From Lepiota brunneoincarnata (lineage: Eukaryota; Basidiomycota; Agaricomycetes; Agaricales; Agaricaceae), in the NCBI GenBank assembly GCA_023014365.1, contig JAEBUN010000028.1:372001-436000 (forward strand): DNA of 64,000 nt, given 5' to 3'. Under the pieces are notes generated by a model. That model saw nothing but the letters and a program-made list of their open reading frames with translations. It had not been told where the DNA came from and did no database searches. Each line of letters opens with the position of its first letter. Position 1 is the first letter of the stretch. The position numbers were made by a program, and so were the translations under genes. This document shows, in pieces, positions 51,261 through 62,186 of this stretch.

Positions 51261-51921
51261 TGTCATATCCACACCAAACCTAGAGCTTAACCATTAGGCT
51301 TCGGCTTCTCAACTCCACGTGTGCTCCACACGACAACCCTATGCCCTCCGACTCAGCCCCGACTGGCTCCGACCGCAACCCTTCGCCCCAATCACGCGAC
51401 CTACCTCTACACGTGCCACGATCACCTGACCCTCGGTGCTCCCATTGTCCAGTTCTCCATTCTCCGTCCGTAATCAGAATACGTTACCAGTCTCCATACC
51501 CGTACCGGTCTCCATTCCATTCGAAATTATTCGTAATCCGCTTGTAACCATATGGGTCTCCGCTTCGCTCCGCACGTAGTCAGTACGAGTCATAATTCGT
51601 CGAGCTAGTAGTATATATACCGTAGGCACTTGGCTTGTACTCCTCAGTCTGATAATCGAATCGAGCAGCGGACCAGTCCCCTGTTCCCTATCCTCCTCTC
51701 TCTCTGCCTCGCTCCGCTTCGGCCCCGACTTCCTGAAATACGGACTCGGACAGTAGGAGGGCACAGCACATAAGCTGAGGCCGCAAGTCCACTCTCCGCC
51801 CGAAGTACTCCGCCTCGGTCCCGCCGTCTATGTACTGACGTCGTCCCGTCCCCCGGTTACCTTATACCAAGGATACCACCCCGACCCTCCGCTTCGGTTC
51901 CGACCCGCACCGGCTCTAACA
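51261..51921 (+). repeat. Solo LTR of the G661 family nested in element B, 661 bp
   Basis: It is flanked by perfect 5-bp duplications CATCA (51256-51260 and 51922-51926). It is plus-oriented, opposite to element B, and differs from the LTR at 1954-2614 at six positions, all CpG. Element B integrase sequence continues on both sides, so insertion followed by LTR-LTR recombination happened after element B arrived. Confidence 0.95.
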
Positions 51922-53100
51922 CATCATCAAGGAGTCTGATGTGTTCATCTACTGATGGAAAGTTTGAAGTTTCCATGACTGTGGGTATTGGTGGAGGGTT
52001 GTATCCCATGATTAGTTCAAATGGGGATTTCTGCCTTGAAGCATGTATTTTGGAGTTGTGTGCAAACTTGGTGATAGGGAGGGTTTCTGACCAGTCAAGG
52101 GGGTTTCTGGTGCAGTATATGGCAAGGTAGGTCTCAATTTCTTGGTTGTATCATTCAGTGGAACTGTCTGTCTGGGGATAGTATGCAGTCAAGAATGCTT
52201 GTTGGATATTTAGGTGTTTGGCTAGCTCTTGGAGGGAGTTGGCAGTGAATCTGGGGTCTTGATCTGATATGATTTTTTTGGGTAGTCCAAACCTAGTGAA
52301 GACTTTTTCTATTAATAGTTGTCTGATGTCATTGGCATTTGATCAATCTGAGGTTGGGATGAAAATTACCCCCTTCATAAGGCCATGGTCCACCATGGAC
52401 AATATCATATTATGACCAGTGCTAGGCAGTAGACCAGTGATAAGATCCCATGAGATTTGAGCAAATGGGCATTTGGAAGATAATGGTGGGATCGGTTGAG
52501 TTGGTGCATGATCTGGTCTGCATACAATTTTGTGTTGCTGACACTTGGGACAGCCTTTGATGTAGTTTTTTATGAATGTTGACATTCCTGGCCAATACAC
52601 TTCTTTCTTGGTGAGGTGATATGTTTCCTGTTCTCCAGGGTGGCCACATGTAGGGTGGTTGTGGTATCTTGCAATGACATCACATCTGAGTTGGAGGTCT
52701 TCTGAAATGATGATATGTTCTTGGAACATGGGGAGTGGACCATTTGTGGTCGGGACTGTTCCAAAGTCTTTATTGGCAGCATTAGGATGTGATTCTTTGA
52801 GGAGTTTGAATGCTTTGGTGGTTCTAATGTCATATTTGAGTGATTCCATGATTCTTTCTTGAAGTTCCATATTGACAGTGGCAATAAAGAGGTGTTCATC
52901 AACCATTTGGTGCATCTGAGATGCAACTTCTGTGACTGCAAGGGAGTACTTGCATTGGGGTGATTGTTGGGCATTCTGGTTTAGGAATCTAGGACAAGTG
53001 TTTTGTTGTCCAGGGAAGGGACAATTGGGGTTTCTTGCAGGGCAAGGGGGATTTGTGTGCATTCCAGGGAAGCATCTTGCTTGAGAGGGTTGAGAGCCTT
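51922..53100 (-). pseudogene. RNase H linker and integrase core of element B
   Basis: The minus strand from about 52970 reads YSLAVTEVASQMHQMVDEH. The integrase zinc module follows (HNHPTCGHPGEQETYHL, YWPGMSTFIKNYIKGCPKC), then ISWDLITGLLPSTGHNMI (first Asp), FGLPKKIISDQDPRFTANS (second Asp) and YYPQTDSSTE (Glu). Stops occur at several points. RT is absent upstream, so this is the deletion junction region. Confidence 0.75.
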
Positions 53101-53104
53101 TGCT

Positions 53105-54410
53105 AACCCAGTGGTCTTTGGCTCCACATCAGAAGCATTCTTGGTTCTGATAGGCTTTTATTTGTTGTCCAGTGACAACAGCATCTAACTCCAAGGAGTC
53201 TTGAGGGTCTTCTTCAGCATAGTCTGGTTGAGGGAGATCTGGGTAAGGGTCTTCATACCCTTCTTCCATCATGACATGGTCTATTTCCATGGCATGTGGG
53301 TCATGTGGTGTGAATTGTGGAGCATTGCTCCTTTGGTAGAATTGTGCATAAGGCACATTGTTGTTTGGGTGGCTTGGTCTGTGATTGGGTTGATATTGGT
53401 CCTTTGGGGGAATGTGTTCCTGGGGGTGCCATAGAGGGTATTGATTTGGCAGAAATTGTTGTCAAGTTTATTGGCTCAGGTATACCAAGCAGTGATAGTT
53501 GTTGGAGGGTTTTCCAATTGTCAATCTTCATGGTAATGTGGTGATCAATTGCTTTGCAGTATAGATCAATGAGGGCACAATCTTCAGTGAGTCTGGACTG
53601 GCAGACTAGTTCCTTGAACTGAGCATTGAACTCAGTCATTGGTTTGCCTGCTTGGTGCAGGGTTTGGAGTTTGGTATGCATGTATGCATGTTTGTCTGCC
53701 AGGGTGAAGTTGGTTCTGAGTTGGGTGGTGAAGTTGTCCCATGTTTCCATGGCTATGGGTTGTCCTGCTTGGGTTTGGGCATTCCTCTCATGAAGGTATT
53801 GTCTGGCCCATGCTCAGGCATCTCCTGATTGCATTGTTGATAAGACAAACAAGGTTCTGGCAAGGTTGGTGTTGTAGGTGGTTGCATTAGCAAGCATGTA
53901 AACTTCACATTGGAAGATCCAATCTTCGAACAATCTTCTGGTTCCATTGAAGGTGATGGGTTTGAGGAGGCCTAATTCTTTTGGGGTTTGTGTGGCCATT
54001 TGTATTTGTCCTAGAGGTGGTGGTGTTGGTGGTTGCAGAGGTTGTGTGGGTGGTGCCAGTAGGGCTAAGGGTTGTGATTGGTTATTGTCTGTAATATAGA
54101 TATCTGAGTTGTTATCTACTGGGATTTTTCCTTCATTGAGTTCAACAAAAGCTTTGTGTCTTGCAAGGAGGTTTTCTTCAGAACCAGTGAGTTCTCTTGG
54201 TTGTTGTACAGCATGTTGGAGCCTATTTAGTTCATGGGTAGTGAGTTGGTTTGTGAATATGTTGCATTTTTCTTGTTCTTCATGTTGTCTTTGTCTTTCA
54301 GCTAGTGTGGCAGAGACACTTGATGATGTTGGGGTTTGTGTGACAATTTGGGTAGATGTTGATGCATGTGGATTGGGTAAATCAAATGGGGATGGAGGAT
54401 AAAATGGCAA
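53105..54410 (-). pseudogene. Gag of element B
   Basis: From ATG 54410 the pieces read STQIVTQTPTSSS, a charged helix (LAERQRQHEEQEKC), LKPITFNGTRRLFEDWIFQC (the capsid start), WDNFTTQLRTNFTLAD, and PMTEFNAQFKELV. An acidic part with DPHAMEIDHVMME precedes a zinc knuckle. In that knuckle ECF-stop-CGAKDHW the TGA at 53129-53131 sits at a position where Arg (CGA) is usual. Frame changes occur near 53815 and 53350. Confidence 0.7.
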
Positions 54411-54900
54411 TAGTGTTTGAGTGGGTTGCAGTGTAGGGTTTCTTCTGGGGTTAGGGTTTTGGATTCCTGGTCCTGAGATTCTGTTTCTTGATTTGGGAGG
54501 AGGGGGTGATGGGGATTCTCAAGCTGAGAATTTCTTTGGTGGCATGGTGGCAGTTGTCTACCAATTGATTACTGCTAGAAGTATGAAGAATTGGGTGAGG
54601 ATGACTTGTATACTGAGGTACAAGTTCCAAGATCTGATGCAACAGCAGTTGCAGTAGCAATGTATGAGTTCAAGTTTGACCATAAGGATGCAGTGTGCTG
54701 GGAGTACAGCTATGGTGACAAAGGTCACTAGCAATAGGTGAGCCAGGTCTGCTGGCAGAGGCGGGATGGAGGATAAGAACGTAGCAATGGCTGCAGAGAA
54801 CATTGCAATTGGCAACAACATCATATTCCATGACACAGAGTACCTCAACATGTTCAGTATGTCAGCAGAGTAGAGGGCAAGCAAGAGATAAGCAGCAGAG

Positions 54901-54912
54901 TATCTTAGTGTT
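54901..54912 (-). other. Self-priming primer-binding site of element B
   Basis: One base inside the 5' LTR the minus strand reads AACACTAAGATA. It is perfectly complementary over 12 nt to TATCTTAGTGTT, the predicted RNA 5' end in the LTR (49340-49329). Same logic as in element A, with unrelated sequence. Confidence 0.7.
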
Positions 54913-54913
54913 T

Positions 54914-55066
54914 TGTTACCTGGGTTAGGGGTTTGCTCTTGAGTAGCATGGCATTTGAGGCAAGATGTCTATACAGACTTGGTCTTGTCCTACTAGGCGT
55001 GACTTAGAGATGATGGAGCACTATAAGTCCAGCTGGTTTAGAGGCAAAGAGGTATAGGAGGCAAGA
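54914..55066 (-). repeat. Truncated 5' LTR of element B
   Basis: It matches the first ~150 bases (plus-strand reading) of the 3' LTR, from TGTTACCTGGG to GGCAAGAACTGT. It then diverges into unrelated sequence at about 55067, so U3 with the promoter is lost. Confidence 0.8.
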
Positions 55067-57780
55067 ACTGTCACTTGAGACCTATGGGAATGCAGGATGC
55101 CTGCACAGGGTGCCATAAATATCCCTATTTATTCAAAATGCACTGACAAATGGACGGGCCTCACATGTTAAGTCACTTATATGAAAAACAACAATACATT
55201 TATTGTTTCTGTTTAGATATTTTGTAGAGTCTATATATATGTGGCACATTATTTTAGACTATTTTAATTGTGTCTGTGGGCATCATTTATCTGTTTGTGG
55301 AATTAGAAACCATGACTGGATAGGAGGTGATCATAGAGAGATATATTTAGTTTGACAAAAGTAGCTGAATGCATTCTCCCGCATACAGTAAATTGGTCAG
55401 TCTCTCACAGTTGGCATGTGAGTTTCCTGTAGATTCAGTCTAAGTGATCAAATATATGGGACAGTATGCAGGCGCCATTGAGTGCCCTATATTTTTGGAA
55501 AGTGTGACTCTCTTTTGTTGAGTGGCCCACAAGCAGGTGCGGGAGTGGGCCACTCAGATAAATGTGGTCCATCACTGACCCTGTCACAACTGTCTGATAG
55601 AAGTGATTGTCTGGAAATGTGCCGGATTGATATGTTGGGCCCACAAGAATATAGCATCAATTCAGGTAGTCATTAGTTTTGGCATGATATTCTGAATTTT
55701 ATGCAGTACTCTACTCCAGTCTCAAAAGTGCTTGTTCTGTGATGCCTTGTTCATCCTTCAACGTTCTCCTAAAGTGCTTGATGGTATCCTTGCAGAACCA
55801 GAGGAAAGTGTGTACAAAAACAGATGGGAAGCCAGCAAATGAAACACTGTACACCATGATAAGAGTTACAGACATGAAGAGGGGAGAGTACTGAGAGTGC
55901 TTGGCTGGGTCAATCAACTCATAAAAACATTTGTGCAACATGGCAATGCTCCTCACTTACCAATTTGGAAGTGTGGCATCAACTAGACAAGTCTAATAAC
56001 TTGCATCCTCACCATCACCACTCCGAATAACAGTCAGGAAAATGCAAACTAGTGAGTATTCATATGTATCCTGGTGAAGTAGAAAACACCTTCACCTTCT
56101 CTTTCATCTAGAAATCCTTCAGTTGCATGTCATGCCATCACATACAACTCAATGCTGGGTCAGAGGGAGAGTAGATGGGGGTATTGGGGATAATAGCCAT
56201 CATGAAAACGCCTGTGACCCAGAAGAAGGGAGTAATCTGAGCAGTGGTAGGAATGAAGGACTTGGAGAACACTCGGAGGGGCAAGAATTCGGTGGTAGCA
56301 ACAATGAAAATGAATGGAAGGGAGGTAGTGATGAGGGGGGCATGGGAGATTGCGACCACGAAGGAGAAGATGGGGGTGACAGGGATGGTGATGTTGACAA
56401 CAATGAGTATGAGGCGGATAATGACAGTGGCAGGGACAATGGTGATGTTGATGACAATGGATATGAGGCAGATGATGAAAGCGATATCTCCAGGCAGTCT
56501 CGAGAATTTTGTGTCATGATGTAATGAGAGTACAGGTTGTCAGAGTGTTTATGGCAAATTCATTCGTGAGAAGGGTGATAGGAGTTTCAGAAGAAGCTGA
56601 AGAACTTTGGGTCATAGAGGAGATTGAGAACAACCACAGCATAAGGCAAATGGTAGGTGTACCATCAATAGCTGAGTGCTTGCCCCAATGTTTTGCATAG
56701 GCATCTCCTTTAACACCATAAATCCTTACTCAGTAAATCAGTGCCAAACCAGGGGCCACATATTCCAGACTACACTCTGCCTAACTATCTCATCTGCTAT
56801 AGATTATTGAAATCAAAGCTAAACACAGGAAATGAAGCGTTGCAGTGGATATAACATATTGAGAACTCCATAAAACATGATAGAAACAGTGGTGATACAA
56901 GAGAGAGATTGATTTGCAAATTGGACTTGCAACATACCAAATACAGTGCTGAGGGTACCTACAATGATACAAGTTCAGGACATGGGGTATAGGACTAGGA
57001 ATTGAGTAATACCACTAGACCAATATGCTGAGAGCCCAGACATTTTATTCCCCCACAACATCAGGGAGGGATGGGTTGTCCCTCAAACTCTTGAGGTGGA
57101 GTGTTATAATTGCCTTTGTGGCCCAATTATCCTTATAGTCACACAGAATTGCATATTTGCTGTTGGCCTAGGATATTTGTGTTAGCCTGCTTTATCAATT
57201 GATTGTAAGCCTATACCTGAGAGTAGATGTAGGATATGTCAGCTTTCTTCTGCTTCAAAAATGGTGTGGCCAGTGACAATCTCCCAGCCACGAGATCACA
57301 AATGGTACTCTTCAGATATGCCAGGATGAGCTATACACAAGAGGGGGCATAAGTATCACATATGGAAATGGGTGCATACTCATTCTTGCTAATCCCCATG
57401 CTTTCACATATCTCAAGACTTGATTTCAGGACCTTATGAGGCTGTAGCACAATGGGTTGAGCAGAATGTATGGCCAAAGTGGAAGATATGGAGGATGGGG
57501 AGGATATGTGGTCTGGAGGTTTGTGATGATGAGGACTTGAGTCTTGGAGGGGAAGTTCACAGCAAAGGACACAAGGTGGTGGGGTTAACAAATGTTCAGG
57601 GAGGAAGGCAGACTGGAGGGTAATGGGCAAATAATGGTGTTGAATACAACAGACAGGATGGATAGGGGGCATGACAGGGTATTGGGAGGATGGGGTCTGG
57701 TATATAACTAATACACTGTATTGTTTAATCCAATATTCCCATGATGGCTGGTTGTGCAGTCTGGGTAAGGGCAGATATGT
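55067..57780. other. Stretch without recognisable genes
   Basis: An open segment at 56123-56524 (plus, 133 codons) is Gly/Asp/Asn rich with a repeat (DGDVDNNEYEADND / NGDVDDNGYEADDE) and ends at a TAATG overlap. It may be a low-complexity gene or chance. No family is recognised elsewhere; 55200-55255 resembles the repeat relic at 8243-8300. Confidence 0.3.
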
Positions 57781-57801
57781 GAATCATTGTTTTCTACCAT
57801 T

Positions 57802-57975
57802 ATGCCTAAAGTTGTTGTCATAGCAAAACTCACCGAGGCAAGACTTCAAAAGTATAGCAAGGACCAGCTGGCAGAGCTCTGCAAAGAGTACAGGGTACCA
57901 GTCCAGTCTTCTGGGAAGAAACCTAGTAACAGAACCCTGAGGAGCGATTACCTCAATGCACTCTGTCAAGTATAA
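57802..57975 (+). CDS. Small ORF with SAP-like helix-turn-helix motif, first exon of an unknown gene
   Basis: 57 residues from ATG 57802. The stretch ARLQKYSKDQLAELCKEYRV then NRTLRSDYLNALC has the two-helix spacing of SAP or LEM-type DNA-binding motifs. The stop at 57973 is directly followed by splice-like sequence, and an open frame with EIYKTYVEGIGRTAD lies at about 58280. It may therefore be exon 1 of a longer, perhaps decayed gene. Function not known. Confidence 0.4.
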   Translation: MPKVVVIAKLTEARLQKYSKDQLAELCKEYRVPVQSSGKKPSNRTLRSDYLNALCQV

Positions 57976-58439
57976 GATCCTACTTACTGTCCAGTCACCA
58001 AACTTACATGGCTGCATAGTTCTGGAGGCACAGAGCAAATGAAAGCCAGGGCATGCCAATTGAGAGCTCAGACCAACAGACATGAGATGGGGCTGAACAC
58101 TCTGCAGACTCTGATGAAAGAGCCTGCAGTACTGCTACCCCTGTGTGGGGGTGACCTGCAGTTGTGCAGGGCAATTTGGACATCAAAATGCAGGAGTCCC
58201 CTCCTGTTATTGCCCAGGGTCATCCAGATGCTGAAATGCAGGTGTTATGTCATGATGCCGGAACAAAAGAACTGTTGGAGATCTATAAAACGTATGTTGA
58301 GGGCATTGGCAGGACAGCTGACTAATGTTATTCTTTACACACAGACAATGTTATGCAAGCACAGACAAGATCCTTGTCTGACTGTTCATGAATCCAAAGG
58401 ACTGGGGTCATGCTGGAGAGGTCTATTGTGATCTCAAGC

Positions 58440-59080
58440 CTCATGGGGGTGTCAACCTAGTTCATATCAAACATTTGTTTGGGGTGGAGGGGGAGATTCA
58501 GGTGAGTCCAACAGTGGTCATGTCACAAATTCAATAAGTTGGCAAAACATACCAGGTGATAGCACCTCACTCATTTCACCCATTTCGCACATTTTCCAAC
58601 AGCATTTTGGAGGGTAGAGACTTGGAATTGTTACTTCATGATGGTTGTCTGTGTGTCGTGATAGTATTCAATTAGTGGAATGATTACATGTACTTCTCCT
58701 ATTTTGAGTAAAGCAACGTCCATTTCACATAAGACACTTAGTGATCTTCATAGCAACTGAGCGGGTCCATTTGTTAGAGGCAGTAATTTGAGAGTGATGG
58801 TGCTTACATACATTGACAGGAAAATGAACACCCACTCACTCATTGTGAGAGAATGTTGATATACTGGCACAGAAGGTCCATGATTGGTAATTGACAGCAA
58901 CAAAAACCAAGGAGAAGGGGCACAATGAGCAATAAAACAATAATTGTGCTGCAATAAAAATGCCTGGATACAATGAGATGGGTGAAAATTGAGCAAGGTA
59001 GAACTATATAAGGGGTTAGAAAAAAGTCTACATTCCCCATCACATCAACTCAACATATACCATTTACTTCTTAGTTTGCC
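58440..59080. other. Intergenic stretch, nothing recognised
   Basis: Only short chance ORFs on both strands. This probably includes the upstream region of the F-box gene. Confidence 0.4.
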
Positions 59081-59456
59081 ATGCCTAGGCAATCCATCCT
59101 CCTTGGCCGCCACCGCTACAGGGATAGCAAAGGAGGTAAGCAGCTTCCAATAATGACTCTGTCGTGGTTGCACACCAATCCTACAGGGCCTGGGAGTTAT
59201 GAAACATATCTTGATGGTGCTGGAGACTACCATCAAACATAAAAGAGAAGAGGAACATGAGGAGTTGCACTGGCCACAGGCTCAAAAGAAACAGAAGCTT
59301 GTGAGCAGCAGGTCCAAAATGGAAGGCTGAGACTTACAGAGTTTTCAGGAAATCAGTCCAGCCAACAGTGGTAATCTGGGCATTGAATCAGACAGAGGCA
59401 TTTTTGCTGTAGTGCATAACTTGTTTCACATTAGCACAGAAGGTTCCATTCTGACC

Positions 59457-60950
59457 ATGAAATTGCAGCATATCTCACAGCTGGATATAGGATCATGTCC
59501 TCCGGAGATTCAGTTGGAGATTTTCAACTATATCAATGATCCAGACCTCATTGTGTTGGCATTGGCATTCATGCATGATAAGAGCCTGACTGCTAACATC
59601 ATTTATGCGTATTGCCCTTGTATCATCAAAAGATGCGTCTTGCACAAAGGAGCTAGTAACTCAGAGTTCAACCTTCTTGGAGATGTTACAGACTTGGACG
59701 TCACTTTCCTCTCACAAGTTTATCCACCGGTTAGGCTCTCTGCCCTCAATTGCGACCTCTTCAATCTACTCAGATTCTCCCTGAGCATCTATGCGATCAT
59801 TCACAATGCTCCACAGGTTTTCACCATCTCTGTTAAGATCCACAACAATGAGGATGAGTTGTTAGAGAATCCAAAAACAGTGCTTAGCTTCTCCGAGCTC
59901 CTTGCTGTCACCACCAATACAAGATACATTGAACTGACCAGTGCCTCCAAGATCAGTAAACCACTTATTAGACCTCCGATTGCCTTGATGGTTGCAGATG
60001 TGCCATCCATCATCAAGGTTCATCCACAGATTTGCTCTGTGACCATTGGGTCCAGGATATGGGGCTGTCAAGTATTATGCTATGTCTTGTCTCTGCTACT
60101 GGCCAATTCCTCAGTAGAGATATTGCACCTGGTCTATGATAGTGATGATGACAAGGCTTTTCTTGATTGGGACCAGATTCACTTGCCAAGCCTTACAAGC
60201 CTCTATCTAACTAGCAACCACCACATTGCCATCCCATCTTCCCTGTTTATCCATCATCTCTGTCTCTTGTCAATCACCATGAGGAACCATTATCCATTCC
60301 TGAGAGGCAGGGATGTAGGAGCTATTGGCAAAGTCAATACAATACCACCCCTGCTCAAAGAGCTCTGTGTGACACCAAACATGTACTGGGTATCAGAAGA
60401 AAGTTTGGACCTTCAGCTACTTGAGCTCTCTCTACCCATGTTCTCCAATGATTACTGGTCATGCAATTTCTGTGAAGGTGTTTCATCTGCGATGTTGGTG
60501 CTAAAGGGTATCCAACATAAACATATGAAGGATGTAAAGCTCAGGATGAATTTGCCTTACTGGGTGGTTGACCATTGTTGTCATAGCCTGGAGGAGTTCA
60601 GATGTTCCTGTACACTGCCAAAAGGCCCAAAAGTTGATGGCATGTCAAAATTCATTCTTGCTATGGAGGATTTCAAACCTGTGGCATATGTAAGCTATAT
60701 TTTGCCCTGCTGATCCACCTTTACTAACTGACTCTCTCACAGGACTATGTTGAATGACTCCTGCAGAATTTCTGGAGTTTGGAAGATTTGGAGTTCAACT
60801 GTCAGCATTACCAATCATCAGTTGATGCTGAGGCTGAGTTTACTACTGAACTGGCCAAGATACTCCCCAAATTGCAGGCACTGCAAACACCATTAGGTGA
60901 GTGGAGAAGGGTGAGGAGGCAGAAGCAGTGGAAGTTAGTAGCATTAAAAG
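59457..60950 (+). CDS. F-box/LRR-like protein, two exons (second exon broken)
   Basis: Exon 1 from ATG 59457 starts MKLQHISQLDIG and has the F-box-like core SCPPEIQLEIFNYINDPDLI with LALAFMHDKSL. A long repeat region follows with leucine-rich beta-strand/helix units (for example HLPSLTSLYLTSNHH, LDLQLLELSLPMF). A 53-bp intron (60690-60742, branch-like CTAAC at 60725) joins exon 2 in frame (DYVE, stop, LLQNFWSLEDLEFNC). The TGA at 60755-60757 lies where CGA is likely. The frame is also open upstream to 59199, broken by TGA at 59328-59330. Such F-box genes are heavily expanded in mushrooms and would target proteins to SCF ubiquitin ligase. Exon 1 is intact, so this may be a recent pseudogene. 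Confidence 0.6.
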
Positions 60951-62180
60951 ACTAAATGGACTCACGAACATTTGCTATGGACAAGTATATAGAGAACTTC
61001 TGTTTATAGGCAAGGGTGGCTGGATCACCACAGAAGTGCATGAGAGGTCCAGTGGGCAGGTGGTTAGTGGTGGCAAGTATCATAAGTTTATTAGTAGATG
61101 CTACCCTTCTTAAAGGCCTGGAATTAATACTATTTGTCTCAGTTAATGTAGATAAACCAGAAGCTGAACTTCATACCAAACGCAAGTGTGATACTACCCA
61201 CCAAGGGTATGACTCATTCGCAGACCAGTTCCTTGGTCACCCACAGTAATTCATTGAAAAATGATTGTGAATCTAGAATTTGTCATAGTGTATGAGCGAA
61301 TGTTGATTATAGCAAAGAGTATGTAGTGCGGCGGCCCTCACAAAGATATCAGGTATGTAAGGAAAAAAACATTCTGTTATAGTGTGCAGAAATGAGACTG
61401 CTACACATCATTTTGTCCTGGTCTTTCAAGGGGCCAGGGTTTTCTCAGAGTTGTGGGAGTGTTGAGTGGCTGCTTGGTCTTGGGTGAGCGATGTGTGACC
61501 ATGCTCAGGGCTTGTTCTGGGCTATGTCCAGTTAAACCAATCCATAGCTGTGTGGTTGTGAGCCTGTGACTGGATAATCCAATGCACAGGAGGCTTGTGG
61601 TACTGAGGAGGGGAGGGTCAGTTTGGTGGGGGCAAACATTTCTCACTGTCATGATGTTGTGATGCTTCTTGTAGGTCACGATGACTTGTTCCTTGCTTGG
61701 TCATGTTGTCATGACCTGCTCTTCTTCACTTTCTCACAGCTATTGTGACCCACTCTTGTAGGTCATGATAGCTCACCTCACTTGGTCACATTGACATGAC
61801 CTGCTCTTCTATTTGTCACAGCCATGGTGACCCACTCTTGTCTTTCACTCATGTCCACTCATCACAATGGCCCTGATGTTGCCTCGACAACCTGTGTTCT
61901 CTGCATGCTTTGGACTATCCAAGTTCACAAGGTTCAACTCACTTGCATATGTGCATTTGGATTATCCAAGCACATTCTTTGCATTGCTCTGGCATGGCTT
62001 TCTTTTGTTGGTGTGGGGGTGGAGGAAAGTTAAGGGGTCCAGGGAGTGTGATAAGCAGCCCAACCTTTTTTTTTGGTACCTAATAAGCTACTGAAATACT
62101 GTCTGGTCTCAATAGCAACTCTATAGCCTGTGAGTGTGCAGAATGTCCAAGGTGTATTATTACTTATTCTACTTGGTGCC
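60951..62180. other. Intergenic stretch with a tandem repeat at about 61670-61850
   Basis: CTTGGTCA...TGACATGACCTGCTCTTCT...CACAGC.AT.GTGACCCACTCTTG occurs twice, at about 61698 and 61778. No gene is recognised. Confidence 0.5.
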
Positions 62181-62186
62181 AACATA

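Larger units (their letters stand above)
49169..55066 (-). mobile_element. Element B: degenerate, internally deleted chromodomain gypsy element
   Basis: Minus-strand order from right to left is a truncated 5' LTR (54914-55066), a self-priming site, gag, integrase, a nested solo G661 LTR, integrase C-terminus with chromodomain, a zinc-knuckle third ORF, a polypurine tract and a 457-bp 3' LTR. Protease, RT and most of RNase H are missing: Gag zinc-knuckle sequence is followed after ~250 nt by the RNase H/integrase linker. The same LTR family occurs as a fragment at 2615-2899. Numerous stops, many of them single C-to-T changes, show age. Confidence 0.85.

Noticed and set aside
55435..56000. Short minus-strand ORFs in the 55-56 kb stretch
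   Set aside because: No motif, no codon bias and no splice pattern; length is within chance expectation.
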